Assembly: GCF_008122505.1 (NCBI RefSeq)
Contig: NZ_VSSB01000001.1
Span: 542,891-606,890, forward strand
Direction: 5' to 3'
Source of the DNA: Agromyces mariniharenae
Lineage (GTDB): Bacteria > Actinomycetota > Actinomycetes > Actinomycetales > Microbacteriaceae
DNA: 64,000 nucleotides
Positions 56,581 through 64,000 of the stretch are shown here, one piece after another. Within the stretch, counting starts at the first letter, position 1, and the number at the start of each line of letters is the position of its first letter. The notes under the pieces were generated by a model that saw only the letters and a program-made list of their open reading frames with translations, was not told where the DNA came from and did not search any database. Made by a program: the position numbers and the translations under genes.

Positions 56581-57909
56581 TCACTGGAGGGTGAAGCCCT
56601 GCTCGGTCGCGTACTGCTCGAGCGAGGCCTGCAGGTCGTCGAGCGCCTGGTCGGAGCTCTTCTCGCCCTGCACCATCGCGTAGAGCTGCTCGGTGAGCTG
56701 GTCGTACGCGTAGTTCTGGAACGGGCTGAAGGTGAAGCCGGTGTAGCCGGCCGCCGCCTCGAGGAAGACGTCCTTGTTGATCTGCTGGCCGCCGAAGAAC
56801 GGGTACTCCAGGTCGCGGAAGTAGTCCGACTCGAGGATGGGCTTCCACAGGGGGAAGAGCGCGGCCTCCTCGATGCCGATCTTCCACGCCTCCTCGGTGC
56901 CGAAGACCTCCTTGGCGACCGTCGCGGCCGCCTCCTTGTCCTTCGCCTGGCTGGTCACGGCGAAGGTCGAGCCGCCCCAGTTGATCTGCACGGGGTCGGC
57001 CGGATCCCACTGCGGCACCGGCGCGGCCTGCCAGACGGCGTCGCTGTCGGCATCGGCGAGGCCCGAGAGGTAGCCGGGGCCCCAGGCCGCGGCGACGTAG
57101 ATGGCGTAGGAGCCGTCGACGAGCTTGGTGTTGTAGTCGGCGGTGAACGCGTCGTCGGTTGCGACGAGGCCCTTCTTCACCAGGTCGTCCCAGTACGCGA
57201 GGACGCGCTTGGAGCCGTCGTCGTTCACGTCGATCGCGATGTCGGTCGGCTCGGCGCTGTCGTACTCGAACGGCACCGAGCCGGCCTGGGCGAAGAGCGC
57301 CTGGTTGTAGGCGCGGCCGTTGGTCGGGAAGTCGGCGAGGACGCCCGGGGCGCCCGCATCCTTCAGCGCTTGCGCGGCGGCGGCGAATTCGTCCCAGGTG
57401 GTGGGCACGGGGATGCCGTACCGGTCGAGGATGTCCTTGCGGTAGAGCATGCCCATGGGGCCGCCGTCGACGGGGATCGCGTAGACCGCGTCGCCGCTCG
57501 AGACGTCCTTCCACGCACCCTCGGTGTAGTCGTCCTTCACCTCGTCGGCGCCGTACTCGGTGAGGTCGACGAGGCCGTCGCGGATCGAGAAGCTCGAGAG
57601 CACCTCGGACTCGAGCATGATCACGTCGGGCGCACCCGAGCCCGACTCGAGGGCGGTCGAGAACTTCGTGTACTCGTCGTTGCCCTGGCCGGCGTTCGTC
57701 CAGCAGATCTGGACGTCGTCGTGGTTCTCGTTGAAGAGGTCGACGACCTCCTCGAACGCGGGATACCAGGCCCACACGCTGACCTGCGTGGCATCCGCGT
57801 TCACGATCTTGTTGGTGCAGGCCTCCTCGGAGGCGCCGGTGGAGCAGCCGGTGAGGGCGGCCGCGGCGACGGCGACGACGCCGGACGCGGCCAGGAGCTT
57901 CGACTTCAT
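56581..57909 (-). CDS. Extracellular sugar-binding lipoprotein of an ABC importer
   Basis: 442 aa from ATG 57909 with GAGAGGAAG upstream. Signal peptide MKSKLLAASGVVAVAAAALTGC with lipobox LTGC (given as VAVAAAALTGC). Family 1 solute-binding protein: VSVWAWYPAFEEVVDLFNE, PDVIMLESEVL, YAIPVDGGPMGMLYRKDIL and INWGGSTFAV. It would deliver arabino-oligosaccharides to the two permeases; the specificity is inferred from the GH51 gene in the cluster. Two LacI-type operators lie upstream. Confidence 0.95.
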   Translation of the reverse strand: MKSKLLAASGVVAVAAAALTGCSTGASEEACTNKIVNADATQVSVWAWYPAFEEVVDLFNENHDDVQICWTNAGQGNDEYTKFSTALESGSGAPDVIMLESEVLSSFSIRDGLVDLTEYGADEVKDDYTEGAWKDVSSGDAVYAIPVDGGPMGMLYRKDILDRYGIPVPTTWDEFAAAAQALKDAGAPGVLADFPTNGRAYNQALFAQAGSVPFEYDSAEPTDIAIDVNDDGSKRVLAYWDDLVKKGLVATDDAFTADYNTKLVDGSYAIYVAAAWGPGYLSGLADADSDAVWQAAPVPQWDPADPVQINWGGSTFAVTSQAKDKEAAATVAKEVFGTEEAWKIGIEEAALFPLWKPILESDYFRDLEYPFFGGQQINKDVFLEAAAGYTGFTFSPFQNYAYDQLTEQLYAMVQGEKSSDQALDDLQASLEQYATEQGFTLQ

Positions 57910-58256
57910 GCTGTGTGCTTCCTCTCGCGGTGTTGGACACCGTTGTCTCTGGGCGATGGGCTCGAGCCGCAGCGGAGAGGGGGCTCCGCGTCGAGGTCCG
58001 AGGTTGTACAACGTTGTAAAGTAAACGTTGTAGAGACATGGTGACCGCTGCGGTCGATGCTGTCAAGTCCGTGTCGCGAACTGCGACGGATGCCTCGGGA
58101 AATCGCTGTCCGAGCATACGTCGGGTTTCGTCGACGGCCGATTCCGGGTCGTACGGTTACCGACCTCCGGCGCTCATCGAGTCACCCGGATCGCACGATC
58201 GCGACCTGCAGCCCGAGATCATGGGTGGGTCGATGCCGGCGGGAATGCGACGTCCG
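57910..58256. other. Promoter region of the arabinoside importer
   Basis: 347 bp between lacI and the binding-protein gene. It holds two operator sites (58007-58018 and 58022-58032). The rest (58040-58256) contains nothing I can identify; no motif pair or gene. Confidence 0.6.
58007..58032. promoter_or_regulatory. Two LacI-type operators
   Basis: TACAACGTTGTA (58007-58018) is a perfect 12-bp palindrome. TAAACGTTGTA (58022-58032) is a second imperfect site with its centre 14 bp away. The same 12-mer occurs upstream of lacI (59309-59320). Confidence 0.88.
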
Positions 58257-59282
58257 TCAGCTCGCGGCTGCGGCGCTCGGCGCGGACTCACGCTCGGCGA
58301 TGCGGAAATCGGCGAGGAGCCGGCGCGGCTCGCCCGAGTCGTCGGGATGCTCGATCCGCTCGATGAGCGTGCGCACGGCCGTCCGCGCGATCCACGGCTG
58401 GCCGGGGTCGACGGTAGTGAGGGACGGGATGGAGTACCGCGCCTCGTCGAGGTCGTCGAACCCCATGACGGCGACATCCTCGGGGACACGACGGCCGGCC
58501 TCCTGCAGCACGCGCATCGCGCCGAGGGCGAGCGTGTCGTTCAGGCCGAACACCGCATCGAACTCGGCGCCGGCGTCGAGCAGCTCCCGCATGCTGCGGG
58601 CGCCATTGGCGCGATGCCACAGCGTGGTGTGGCCGATGATGCTCGGATCGAACGGGATCCCCGCCGCGTCGAGCGCCTCGCGGTAGCCCCGGAGTCGGAG
58701 CCCGGCCGAGCCGATGACCTCGCCCTCGTGGGCGCCGACGAGCGCGATCCGGCGCCTCCCCGACGCGATGAGGTACTCCGTCGCGGCGCGCGCGGCATCG
58801 ACGTTGCGCATCGTCACGTGGTCGGCGGGGCCGTCGAAGATGCGCTCGCCGAGCACGACGAGCGGGTAGGGCACGTCGAGACGGTCGACGTCCTCCTGGC
58901 CCATCCCGAGCGGGCTGAAGATCAGGCCGTCGGTGAGCTTCAGGCGAGGGCTCCGCAGCAGGTCGAGCTCGCGGTCGCGGTCGCCGCCGGTCTGCTCGAC
59001 GAGTACGACGAGGCCGGCCTCCTCGGCCGCCTCGATGACCGCGGCGGCGAGCTCGGCGAAGTAACTGAGCGAGAGCTCGGGCACGGCGAGGGCGATCGCG
59101 CCCGTGCGGCCCGAACGCAGGCTGCGTGCCGTCAGGTTCGGCGTGTACCCGAGCTCGCCGATGGCCTGCTCGACCTTCGCGCGCGTGGCAGGCCGGATGT
59201 GGGGGTAGTCGTTGATGACGTTCGAGACCGTCTTGATCGACACCCCCGCCAGTCGCGCCACGTCGTGCAGCGTCGATGCCAT
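58257..59282 (-). CDS. LacI-family repressor of the arabinoside genes
   Basis: 341 aa from ATG 59282 with GAGGAGG upstream. The HTH is STLHDVARLAGVSIKTVSNV (residues 3-22), with the hinge helix TARSLRSGRTG. The C-terminal ligand domain has AIALAVPELSLSYFAEL, ALVGAHEGEV and DAVFGLNDTLALGAMRVL. Operators TACAACGTTGTA upstream of this gene and of the binding protein show that it likely represses both, with an arabinose-type sugar as inducer (inference). Confidence 0.94.
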   Translation of the reverse strand: MASTLHDVARLAGVSIKTVSNVINDYPHIRPATRAKVEQAIGELGYTPNLTARSLRSGRTGAIALAVPELSLSYFAELAAAVIEAAEEAGLVVLVEQTGGDRDRELDLLRSPRLKLTDGLIFSPLGMGQEDVDRLDVPYPLVVLGERIFDGPADHVTMRNVDAARAATEYLIASGRRRIALVGAHEGEVIGSAGLRLRGYREALDAAGIPFDPSIIGHTTLWHRANGARSMRELLDAGAEFDAVFGLNDTLALGAMRVLQEAGRRVPEDVAVMGFDDLDEARYSIPSLTTVDPGQPWIARTAVRTLIERIEHPDDSGEPRRLLADFRIAERESAPSAAAAS

Positions 59283-59308
59283 GCGGCCCTCCTCGTTCGT
59301 GGGCAGTC

Positions 59309-59320
59309 TACAACGTTGTA
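59309..59320. promoter_or_regulatory. LacI-type operator upstream of lacI
   Basis: TACAACGTTGTA, identical to the site before the binding-protein gene. It lies 27 bp upstream of the lacI start codon, consistent with autoregulation. Confidence 0.85.
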
Positions 59321-59371
59321 AGCCGCTGGCTGGGCGACGCGGCGATCCCAACGGCGATGGCGTTCCGATCG

Positions 59372-60139
59372 TCAGCCGCCCCAGTACATGAGCGTTCCGT
59401 CGGGCATCACGGGACTGACTTCCGGAAAGATGCGTGGCTCCGGCGTCGGGGGGTCGCCCTCGACGTCCCACGACCGCCGATCGTCCGAGTCGAGGGACGC
59501 CTGGAAGGCTTCGAGGGTGGCGGGGCTCAGCCTGAAGCATTCGGCTCCCGGATCGCGCTGGGATGGGAAGTGCCCCCACCTCGCCTCGAAATGCCGCTCC
59601 GTGCCGCGCACGAGCGTCTGCGCAGCCCGAGGGAGCTCGTCGACGACCGCCGTGGCGGGGATGTGGTAACCCGTCTCCTCCAGTTGGACCCAGAAGCAGA
59701 CGGCGTACACCGTCGGCGAGAACGGTCGGAACTCCGCTTCCGCCCAGATTCGCGAGGCGAGCACGTCGTGCCGACCATCGTCGATGTCGGCCCCGGTGAG
59801 CACCCCGGACCGGACGAGCGCCGTGCCCGTACGCGTGAGTCGGCGCTCGAGGATGCGACCCGTGTCGTTCTCCCAGAGCACGCGGCCGTCCGCATAGATC
59901 CGAACCCAGCCATCGTGCACCACCCCCCACGCCGCGATGGGCTCCACCGCTCCCGCACCCGGGGCGCCGATGGTGCCTCGCTCCTCGGCGCCGGAGCCGG
60001 ATGCCGCGGACGATGAGCCGCGCTCACCGCCGGACATGGCGGCGATCGCGACTCCGGCGACCGTGACCGATACGGCGACCGCGACGACCATCACGCGTTG
60101 CCGCCGGCGTCGAGCGCGCCGCTTCGCTTCTTCGTTCAT
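59372..60139 (-). CDS. Anchored extracytoplasmic protein of an unrecognised family (paralog 2)
   Basis: 255 aa from ATG 60139, 5 bp after the stop of the small gene upstream. A very basic start ([10 protein letters not shown]) precedes a membrane helix (about residues 15-35) and a Ser/Gly/Glu linker. Blocks shared with the 52133-52945 protein: WGVVHDGWVRIYADGRVL, ERRLTRTGTALVRSGVL, FRPFSPTVYAVCFW, and the C-terminal SPVMPDGTLMYWGG. It contains cysteines in YAVCFW and AECFRLSP at positions matching those of the paralog (AACAWE and VTCFGVSP), so a disulfide is likely. No function can be assigned. Confidence 0.82.
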   Translation of the reverse strand: MNEEAKRRARRRRQRVMVVAVAVSVTVAGVAIAAMSGGERGSSSAASGSGAEERGTIGAPGAGAVEPIAAWGVVHDGWVRIYADGRVLWENDTGRILERRLTRTGTALVRSGVLTGADIDDGRHDVLASRIWAEAEFRPFSPTVYAVCFWVQLEETGYHIPATAVVDELPRAAQTLVRGTERHFEARWGHFPSQRDPGAECFRLSPATLEAFQASLDSDDRRSWDVEGDPPTPEPRIFPEVSPVMPDGTLMYWGG

Positions 60140-60144
60140 CCCAC

Positions 60145-60465
60145 TCACGCGCATTCGGGAACCCCGTTGGGCAGGATCGGGAGGAACCCCACGCCCAGCC
60201 GTCCGATGCCCGGCTGCTCGGTCCACATGTCGAACGGGTCGGGGAAGCTCTCGTCCTCGCCGGACGTGCAGACCGCGTACTCCGGCGGCTCGAACGCGAC
60301 CATCTCACGTTGCGCCCAGGACTCGCGGCGCAGCCGATCGTCGAAGCCGGTGAGGTGGAGGACGCGGTTGAACGCTTCGACGAAGGTTTCGCCACCCCGG
60401 TCCGGCTCGACGGTGAACTCGGCATCGTGGGAGTCGGGCCGGCGCGGCGGTGCGATGACCGCCAA
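60145..60465 (-). CDS. Small protein of unknown function, partner of paralog 2
   Basis: About 106 aa if TTG 60465 is the start (AAGGGACC upstream). No signal peptide or helix is visible in this start. The sequence has a compact, non-repetitive composition (TFVEAFNRVLHLTGFDDRL, EPPEYAVCTSGEDESFPDPF) and ends GFLPILPNGVPECA, with a P-x-x-P-x-G pattern reminiscent of the terminus of the neighbouring paralogs. It is separated from the next gene by 5 bp. It may be a truncated relative or a functional partner. Confidence 0.6.
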   Translation of the reverse strand: MAVIAPPRRPDSHDAEFTVEPDRGGETFVEAFNRVLHLTGFDDRLRRESWAQREMVAFEPPEYAVCTSGEDESFPDPFDMWTEQPGIGRLGVGFLPILPNGVPECA

Positions 60466-60521
60466 GATCGGTCCCTTTCCGTTGATGATGCTACCACGGA
60501 TAGCACCATGGCGACAGGGGT

Positions 60522-61397
60522 TCAGCGTTCGGGCGGTGTGATGTGCGCCTGGGCGCGTGCGGCGTTGCGCTCCGAGACCCGCGCGATCCAGGCGAGCCGC
60601 TCGCGCTCGAGCGGCACCGCGAAGGCGGCCCAGAGCACGAGCGCGACGCCCGCGCCGACGAGCAGGCCGCCCACGGTGTCGGAGAACCAGTGCGCGCCGA
60701 GGTAGGTGCGCGTGAGCGCCATCAGCAGGGTGTAGGCGGCGCCCGCGATCCACACGCCGACGATGGGCACGATGACGCCGATCGCCACGGAGATGGTCGC
60801 GGCGTTCGCCACATGCCCCGACGGGAATGAGCCGAAGTCGGATGTCACGAGCATGTCCTCGGGGCGCGCGCGCCCGAACCACTCCTTGAGCAGCTGCACG
60901 ACGCCGGCGCTCGCGGCCGAGGCGACGATGAAGTAGAGCGCGCCCCAGGGTCGGCGCATGATGAGCAGCACGACCGCGACGCCGACCGGGATGACGAAGA
61001 CGCCGACGATTCCACCGCCGAGCCAGTTCATGAAGAGCGCAACGGTGTCGCCGAACGGGCCTCGGAGCGTGAGGACCTCCTCGGCCCACTCCTCGTCGAT
61101 CTCGAAGGGCACGCCGCCCTCGCGGATCATGATGACCGCGCCGAGGAGCATCGCGGCGAGCACCGCCGCAATGCCGCTCGTGAGCGCCGCTCGGCGGCCG
61201 AGGATCCGGGCCCGCCGCTCGCGCTGGGCGGGCAGCAACCCTGCAGCGGCCCCCGGCGCATCGCGATCGAGACCCCGCGCGGAGTCGGCGGCGTCCGCGC
61301 GGCCGGCCCCGGCGGCATCCGTCTCAGCCGGATTCGCACCGGCGGGCGACTCCGCGGACTCCGCGTCGTCGGGCGACGGCTCGTTCGGTCCCACCAT
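60522..61397 (-). CDS. PAP2-type phosphatase, membrane bound
   Basis: 291 aa. After an acidic/Ala-rich N-terminus (1-65) come about six membrane helices and the three phosphatase motifs KEWFGRARP, PSGH and RTYLGAHWFSD. These enzymes act on undecaprenyl pyrophosphate or phosphatidic/phosphatidylglycerol phosphates. The position gives no clue to which. One motif copy lies in the Ala-rich N-terminal tail (61312). GGGGGG directly precedes the ATG at 61397. Confidence 0.93.
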   Translation of the reverse strand: MVGPNEPSPDDAESAESPAGANPAETDAAGAGRADAADSARGLDRDAPGAAAGLLPAQRERRARILGRRAALTSGIAAVLAAMLLGAVIMIREGGVPFEIDEEWAEEVLTLRGPFGDTVALFMNWLGGGIVGVFVIPVGVAVVLLIMRRPWGALYFIVASAASAGVVQLLKEWFGRARPEDMLVTSDFGSFPSGHVANAATISVAIGVIVPIVGVWIAGAAYTLLMALTRTYLGAHWFSDTVGGLLVGAGVALVLWAAFAVPLERERLAWIARVSERNAARAQAHITPPER

Positions 61398-61422
61398 CCC
61401 CCCACGCTAGCCGCAGGGGGTG

Positions 61423-61480
61423 CGAGCGGATGCCGCGACCCGCCCCCTTGACGTGGGGCTCGGCACGCGGCATCCGCTCG
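61423..61480. terminator. Motif-pair hairpin after the MFS gene
   Basis: A perfect 15-bp stem (61423-61437 with 61466-61480) containing opposed motif copies, with a 28-nt loop. It starts 2 bp after the stop codon of the MFS gene and precedes the PAP2 gene. Confidence 0.6.
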
Positions 61481-61482
61481 GC

Positions 61483-62757
61483 TCAGTCGCTGAGCGGGGG
61501 CACCGTCTTCGGCCGCACGAGGGCCCAGAGCGCGACGATCGCGACGACCGCCGCGAGCAGCATGACGAACGCCATGGGCACGGCGCTGCCGACGCCCATG
61601 AGGCCGATGAGCGGCGAGATCACGCCCGCGAGCCCGAAGTTGAGGGCGCCGAGCAGCGACGCCGCCGTGCCGGCCTCGGCGCCGTGGTGCGCGAGCGCGA
61701 GCACCTGCACCGCGGGGAACGCGAAGCCGCACGAGAGGATGAAGATCCACAGCGGGATCGCCGTGCCCCAGAAGCCCGCGCCGGACGAGTCGAGCATCAT
61801 GATCGCGACGGCCATCGAAAACTGCACGATCGTGGTGATCGCGAGGATCCATTGCGGCTGCACCGGCCCGCGCATGAGGCGGGAACTCGTCTGCACGCCG
61901 ATGATGATGCCGATCGAGTTGACCGCGAACAGCAGGCCGTACTGCTGGGCGGTGAACGAGTAGAGCTCCTGGAACAGGAACGACGACGTCGAGAGGTAGC
62001 CGAACAGGCCGGTGAAGGTCATGCCGCCGATGATCGCGGCGCCGAGGTACACCCGGTCGCGGAACAGCGCCGCGTAGCGGTCGCGCAGCGTCGAGTGGCC
62101 GGCCACGTGGCGGCGCGACTCGGGCAGCGTCTCGACGATGAAGAACGCCACCGCGGTGACGACCACGGCGCCGTAGATCGCGAGGACCACGAACACGCCG
62201 CGCCAGTCCATGACCGCGAGCAGCTGCGAGCCGATGACGGGTGCGAGCACCGGCGCGAGGCCGTTCACGAGCGCGAGGCGCGAGAGCATGCGCACGAGCG
62301 GCTTGCCGCCGAACAGGTCGCGCACCATGGCCATGGCGACCACGCCGCCCGCGGCCGCGCCGAAGCCCTGCAGCAGGCGGAACACGCTGAGCCACACGAT
62401 GTCGGGCGCGAGCGCCGCCGCGACGGATGCCGCGATGTGCAGCGCCGTGGCGAGGATCAGCGGGAGGCGGCGACCCACCTTGTCGCTCCACGGGCCGACG
62501 ATGAGCTGGCCGAACCCGAAGCCGACCATGGTGCCCGTGAGGGTGAGCTGCACGGCGGCGGCGGAGACGCCGAGCTCGTCCTGCAGCACCGGGAAGGCAG
62601 GCAGGTAGAGGTCGACCGTGAACGGGCCGAGCGCCGTGAGCGCGCCGAGGATGAGCACGTAGACGAGGCGCTGGCGGCGGCTGAGGAGGTCGCCGGGGTG
62701 AGTCGTGGCCGAGTAGTCGTCGGGCCGGATGATGGGGATGGAGGCGGTTGCGGACAT
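61483..62757 (-). CDS. Bcr/CflA-type MFS drug exporter
   Basis: 424 aa from ATG 62757 (AGGA upstream). Twelve membrane helices with the Bcr signature: LGALTALGPFTVDLYLPAFPVLQDELG in the first helix and loop (given as FTVDLYLPAFPVLQDELG), then GQLIVGPWSDKVGRRLPL (motif A), RLLQGFGAAAGGVVAMAMVRD and APVLAPVIGSQLL. Typical substrates are bicyclomycin-like compounds, sulfonamides or amino-acid-related metabolites. It stands alone; a 14-bp palindrome lies upstream. Confidence 0.94.
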   Translation of the reverse strand: MSATASIPIIRPDDYSATTHPGDLLSRRQRLVYVLILGALTALGPFTVDLYLPAFPVLQDELGVSAAAVQLTLTGTMVGFGFGQLIVGPWSDKVGRRLPLILATALHIAASVAAALAPDIVWLSVFRLLQGFGAAAGGVVAMAMVRDLFGGKPLVRMLSRLALVNGLAPVLAPVIGSQLLAVMDWRGVFVVLAIYGAVVVTAVAFFIVETLPESRRHVAGHSTLRDRYAALFRDRVYLGAAIIGGMTFTGLFGYLSTSSFLFQELYSFTAQQYGLLFAVNSIGIIIGVQTSSRLMRGPVQPQWILAITTIVQFSMAVAIMMLDSSGAGFWGTAIPLWIFILSCGFAFPAVQVLALAHHGAEAGTAASLLGALNFGLAGVISPLIGLMGVGSAVPMAFVMLLAAVVAIVALWALVRPKTVPPLSD

Positions 62758-62868
62758 GCGGATCCTGGGCGTGCTCGAGTGCGGCGGCGCACGCCCTCGG
62801 ACGCCGGGGAAACAGGACGACGGCGACCCGTGGGCCGCCGTCGTGAGGCGATCGGGACCTTCGTGGTC

Positions 62869-62882
62869 TCGAATCGATTCGA
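62869..62882. promoter_or_regulatory. Palindrome upstream of the MFS gene
   Basis: TCGAATCGATTCGA, a perfect 14-bp palindrome 111 bp before the MFS start. It could bind a repressor of the exporter; no dedicated regulator is adjacent apart from the ROK gene. Confidence 0.35.
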
Positions 62883-62947
62883 CTGTGATCGAGTCTAGCG
62901 GAGGCACCCCCCGGTCGCGCAAGCGGAGATCGCGGGAATGAGACGAT

Positions 62948-64000
62948 TCAGGCGACCTGCAGCGGGTCCTCGAGCAGGGCCTGGAAGGCGAGCTCGGCGG
63001 CGCCGATCGCGAGGCGGTCCTCGCCGAGGGCGGCGACGCGCACGTCCAGGTCCTCTGCCGCCGCGGGCATGGCCTGCTCCGCGACCGCGACCGCGAGGGC
63101 ATCGGGGTCGCTGGCGGCGACGGTGGCGAGGAAGCCGCCGAGGACCACGAGCGAGGGGTTGAGCACGTTCACGGCATTCGCGAGCGCGGTCGAGAGGATG
63201 CGACGCTGCCGCGCCAGCTCGGCCGTCACGTCGGGCGAGTCGGATGCCGCGAGCGCCGCCGCGAGCGTCGGCTCGTCCGCGGCGGCGAGGCCGGCGACCT
63301 CGAGCAGGCGGGCCCGGCTGACCTCGTCCTCGAGCACGCCGCTCGGGACGCGCCGGTCGTCGGCGGAGGCGATGCCCGGGCGGTTCTGGCCGAACTCGCC
63401 CGCATAGCCGCCGGCACCGCCGACGGCGAGGCCGTGCACGATGAGTCCGCCGCCGATGCCGCTCGCGCCTCCGTTGAGGTAGATGATGTCGTCGACGCCC
63501 CGCCCGGCGCCGAACAGGTGCTCGGCCATCGCGCCGAGGCTCGCGTCGTTGCCGACGACGGTCGGCAGGCCCGTGGCCGCCTCGACGAGCGTGCGGAGCG
63601 GGGCATCCCGCCACTCCAGGTGCGGCGCGAAGCGCACGAGCCCGTCGGAGGCGCGCACGAGGCCCGGCACCGCGAGGCCGACCGCGACGATCCGCGCGCG
63701 ACGCAGTGCGCCCGTCCGCCAGCGCCCGAGCTCCTCGGCGACGAGGCGGGCCGTCTCCTCGGGAGTCACGAGGTGGTCGACCTCGATGCGCTCGCGCACG
63801 GGGATGCGCCCGTCGAGGCCGACCGCCGCGATGGTCACGGCATCGACCTCGGGATTGACGGCGATGGCAGTGACGCCCGGATGCGGCGCGATCACGGGCG
63901 ACGGACGCCCGACGCGATTCGTCGGGTCGGGGGCGCGCTCCTCGACGAGTCCGAGGTCGACGAGCTCCCCGGCGAGCGCGGCGACCGTCGAGCGGTTGAG
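62948..64000 (-). CDS. ROK-family transcriptional regulator, N-terminus beyond window edge
   Basis: 350 visible residues. The frame is open to base 64000, where it codes LNRSTVAALAGELVDLGLVEERAP and NRVGRPSPVI, the second half of a winged helix-turn-helix of NagC/XylR-type ROK regulators. The ROK domain follows: VGLAVPGLV, VGNDASLGAMAEHLFGAG and GIGGGLIVHGLAVGGAGGYAGEFGQ. The usual zinc-binding CxCGxxGC segment is absent (the region reads NRPGIASADDRRVPSG), so metal binding is probably lost. It may regulate sugar genes outside the window. Confidence 0.9.
   Translation of the reverse strand, partial: LNRSTVAALAGELVDLGLVEERAPDPTNRVGRPSPVIAPHPGVTAIAVNPEVDAVTIAAVGLDGRIPVRERIEVDHLVTPEETARLVAEELGRWRTGALRRARIVAVGLAVPGLVRASDGLVRFAPHLEWRDAPLRTLVEAATGLPTVVGNDASLGAMAEHLFGAGRGVDDIIYLNGGASGIGGGLIVHGLAVGGAGGYAGEFGQNRPGIASADDRRVPSGVLEDEVSRARLLEVAGLAAADEPTLAAALAASDSPDVTAELARQRRILSTALANAVNVLNPSLVVLGGFLATVAASDPDALAVAVAEQAMPAAAEDLDVRVAALGEDRLAIGAAELAFQALLEDPLQVA

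Overview
The window comes from a very GC-rich actinobacterium, most likely a member of the Microbacteriaceae (an Agromyces/Microbacterium-like organism). This rests on strong GC3 bias, frequent GTG starts, many ATGA/GTGA/TGATG overlaps, malate:quinone oxidoreductase, an Rv2578c-type radical SAM protein with a mycobacterial-type SOS box, and a split-start aspartokinase. I saw no transposase, integrase, phage gene or CRISPR array. It reads as a chromosomal segment rich in catabolic operons.

Layout. 0-8.9 kb: a membrane gene and histidine kinase (leaving the window), an SOS-boxed radical SAM gene with a 347-aa intein, an ABC-F ATPase with a 416-bp leader, mqo, and a small membrane gene divergent from a merR gene. 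8.9-14.8 kb: a fused PfkB kinase/KDPG-type aldolase divergent from a D-amino-acid operon (DSD1-like PLP enzyme, D-aminoacylase, IclR, RidA). 14.8-28.6 kb: SGNH lipoprotein, asd, lysC, two tandem membrane paralogs, recR, dnaX, a DksA-like protein, MFS+ArsR, and pta-ackA. 28.6-29.5 kb: SRP RNA, tRNA-Ser(GGA) and five 63-bp tandem copies of the tRNA 3' end. 29.5-39.8 kb: PH-like membrane protein, GNAT, HerA-type ATPase, a stand-alone LigD polymerase domain, an APH-like kinase, a three-gene operon (saccharopine-dehydrogenase-like, GNAT, MenC/N-acylamino-acid racemase) and a DUF559 protein. 39.8-52.1 kb: purine degradation, with xdhABC divergent from aceB, a CitE-like gene, allE, allB-uraD, uraH and uricase. 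52.1-64 kb: an arabinoside regulon (lacI, binding protein, two permeases, GH51 arabinofuranosidase) flanked by an unrecognised paralogous family of anchored proteins, then PAP2, a Bcr/CflA-type MFS gene and a ROK regulator cut by the window edge.

The genes form coherent routes. Hypoxanthine/xanthine is oxidised to urate, then allantoin, and the glyoxylate produced is absorbed by malate synthase. N-acyl-D-amino acids are hydrolysed and deaminated with RidA clearing enamine intermediates. A second D-amino-acid route (acylation, racemisation) is suggested by the GNAT-MenC pair.

The most unusual signal is not a gene. An 11-mer, CGGATGCCGCG, occurs roughly once per kilobase on either strand in genes and gaps (at least 60 copies of its 9-base core by hand), and inverted pairs build many of the intergenic hairpins. 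This is the behaviour of the DNA uptake sequences of Neisseria and Pasteurellaceae. A separate roughly 77-bp REP/MITE-like element (four copies), tRNA-tail tandem repeats, a 12-bp minisatellite and two in-frame gene fusions that retain an internal ribosome binding site add to the picture.
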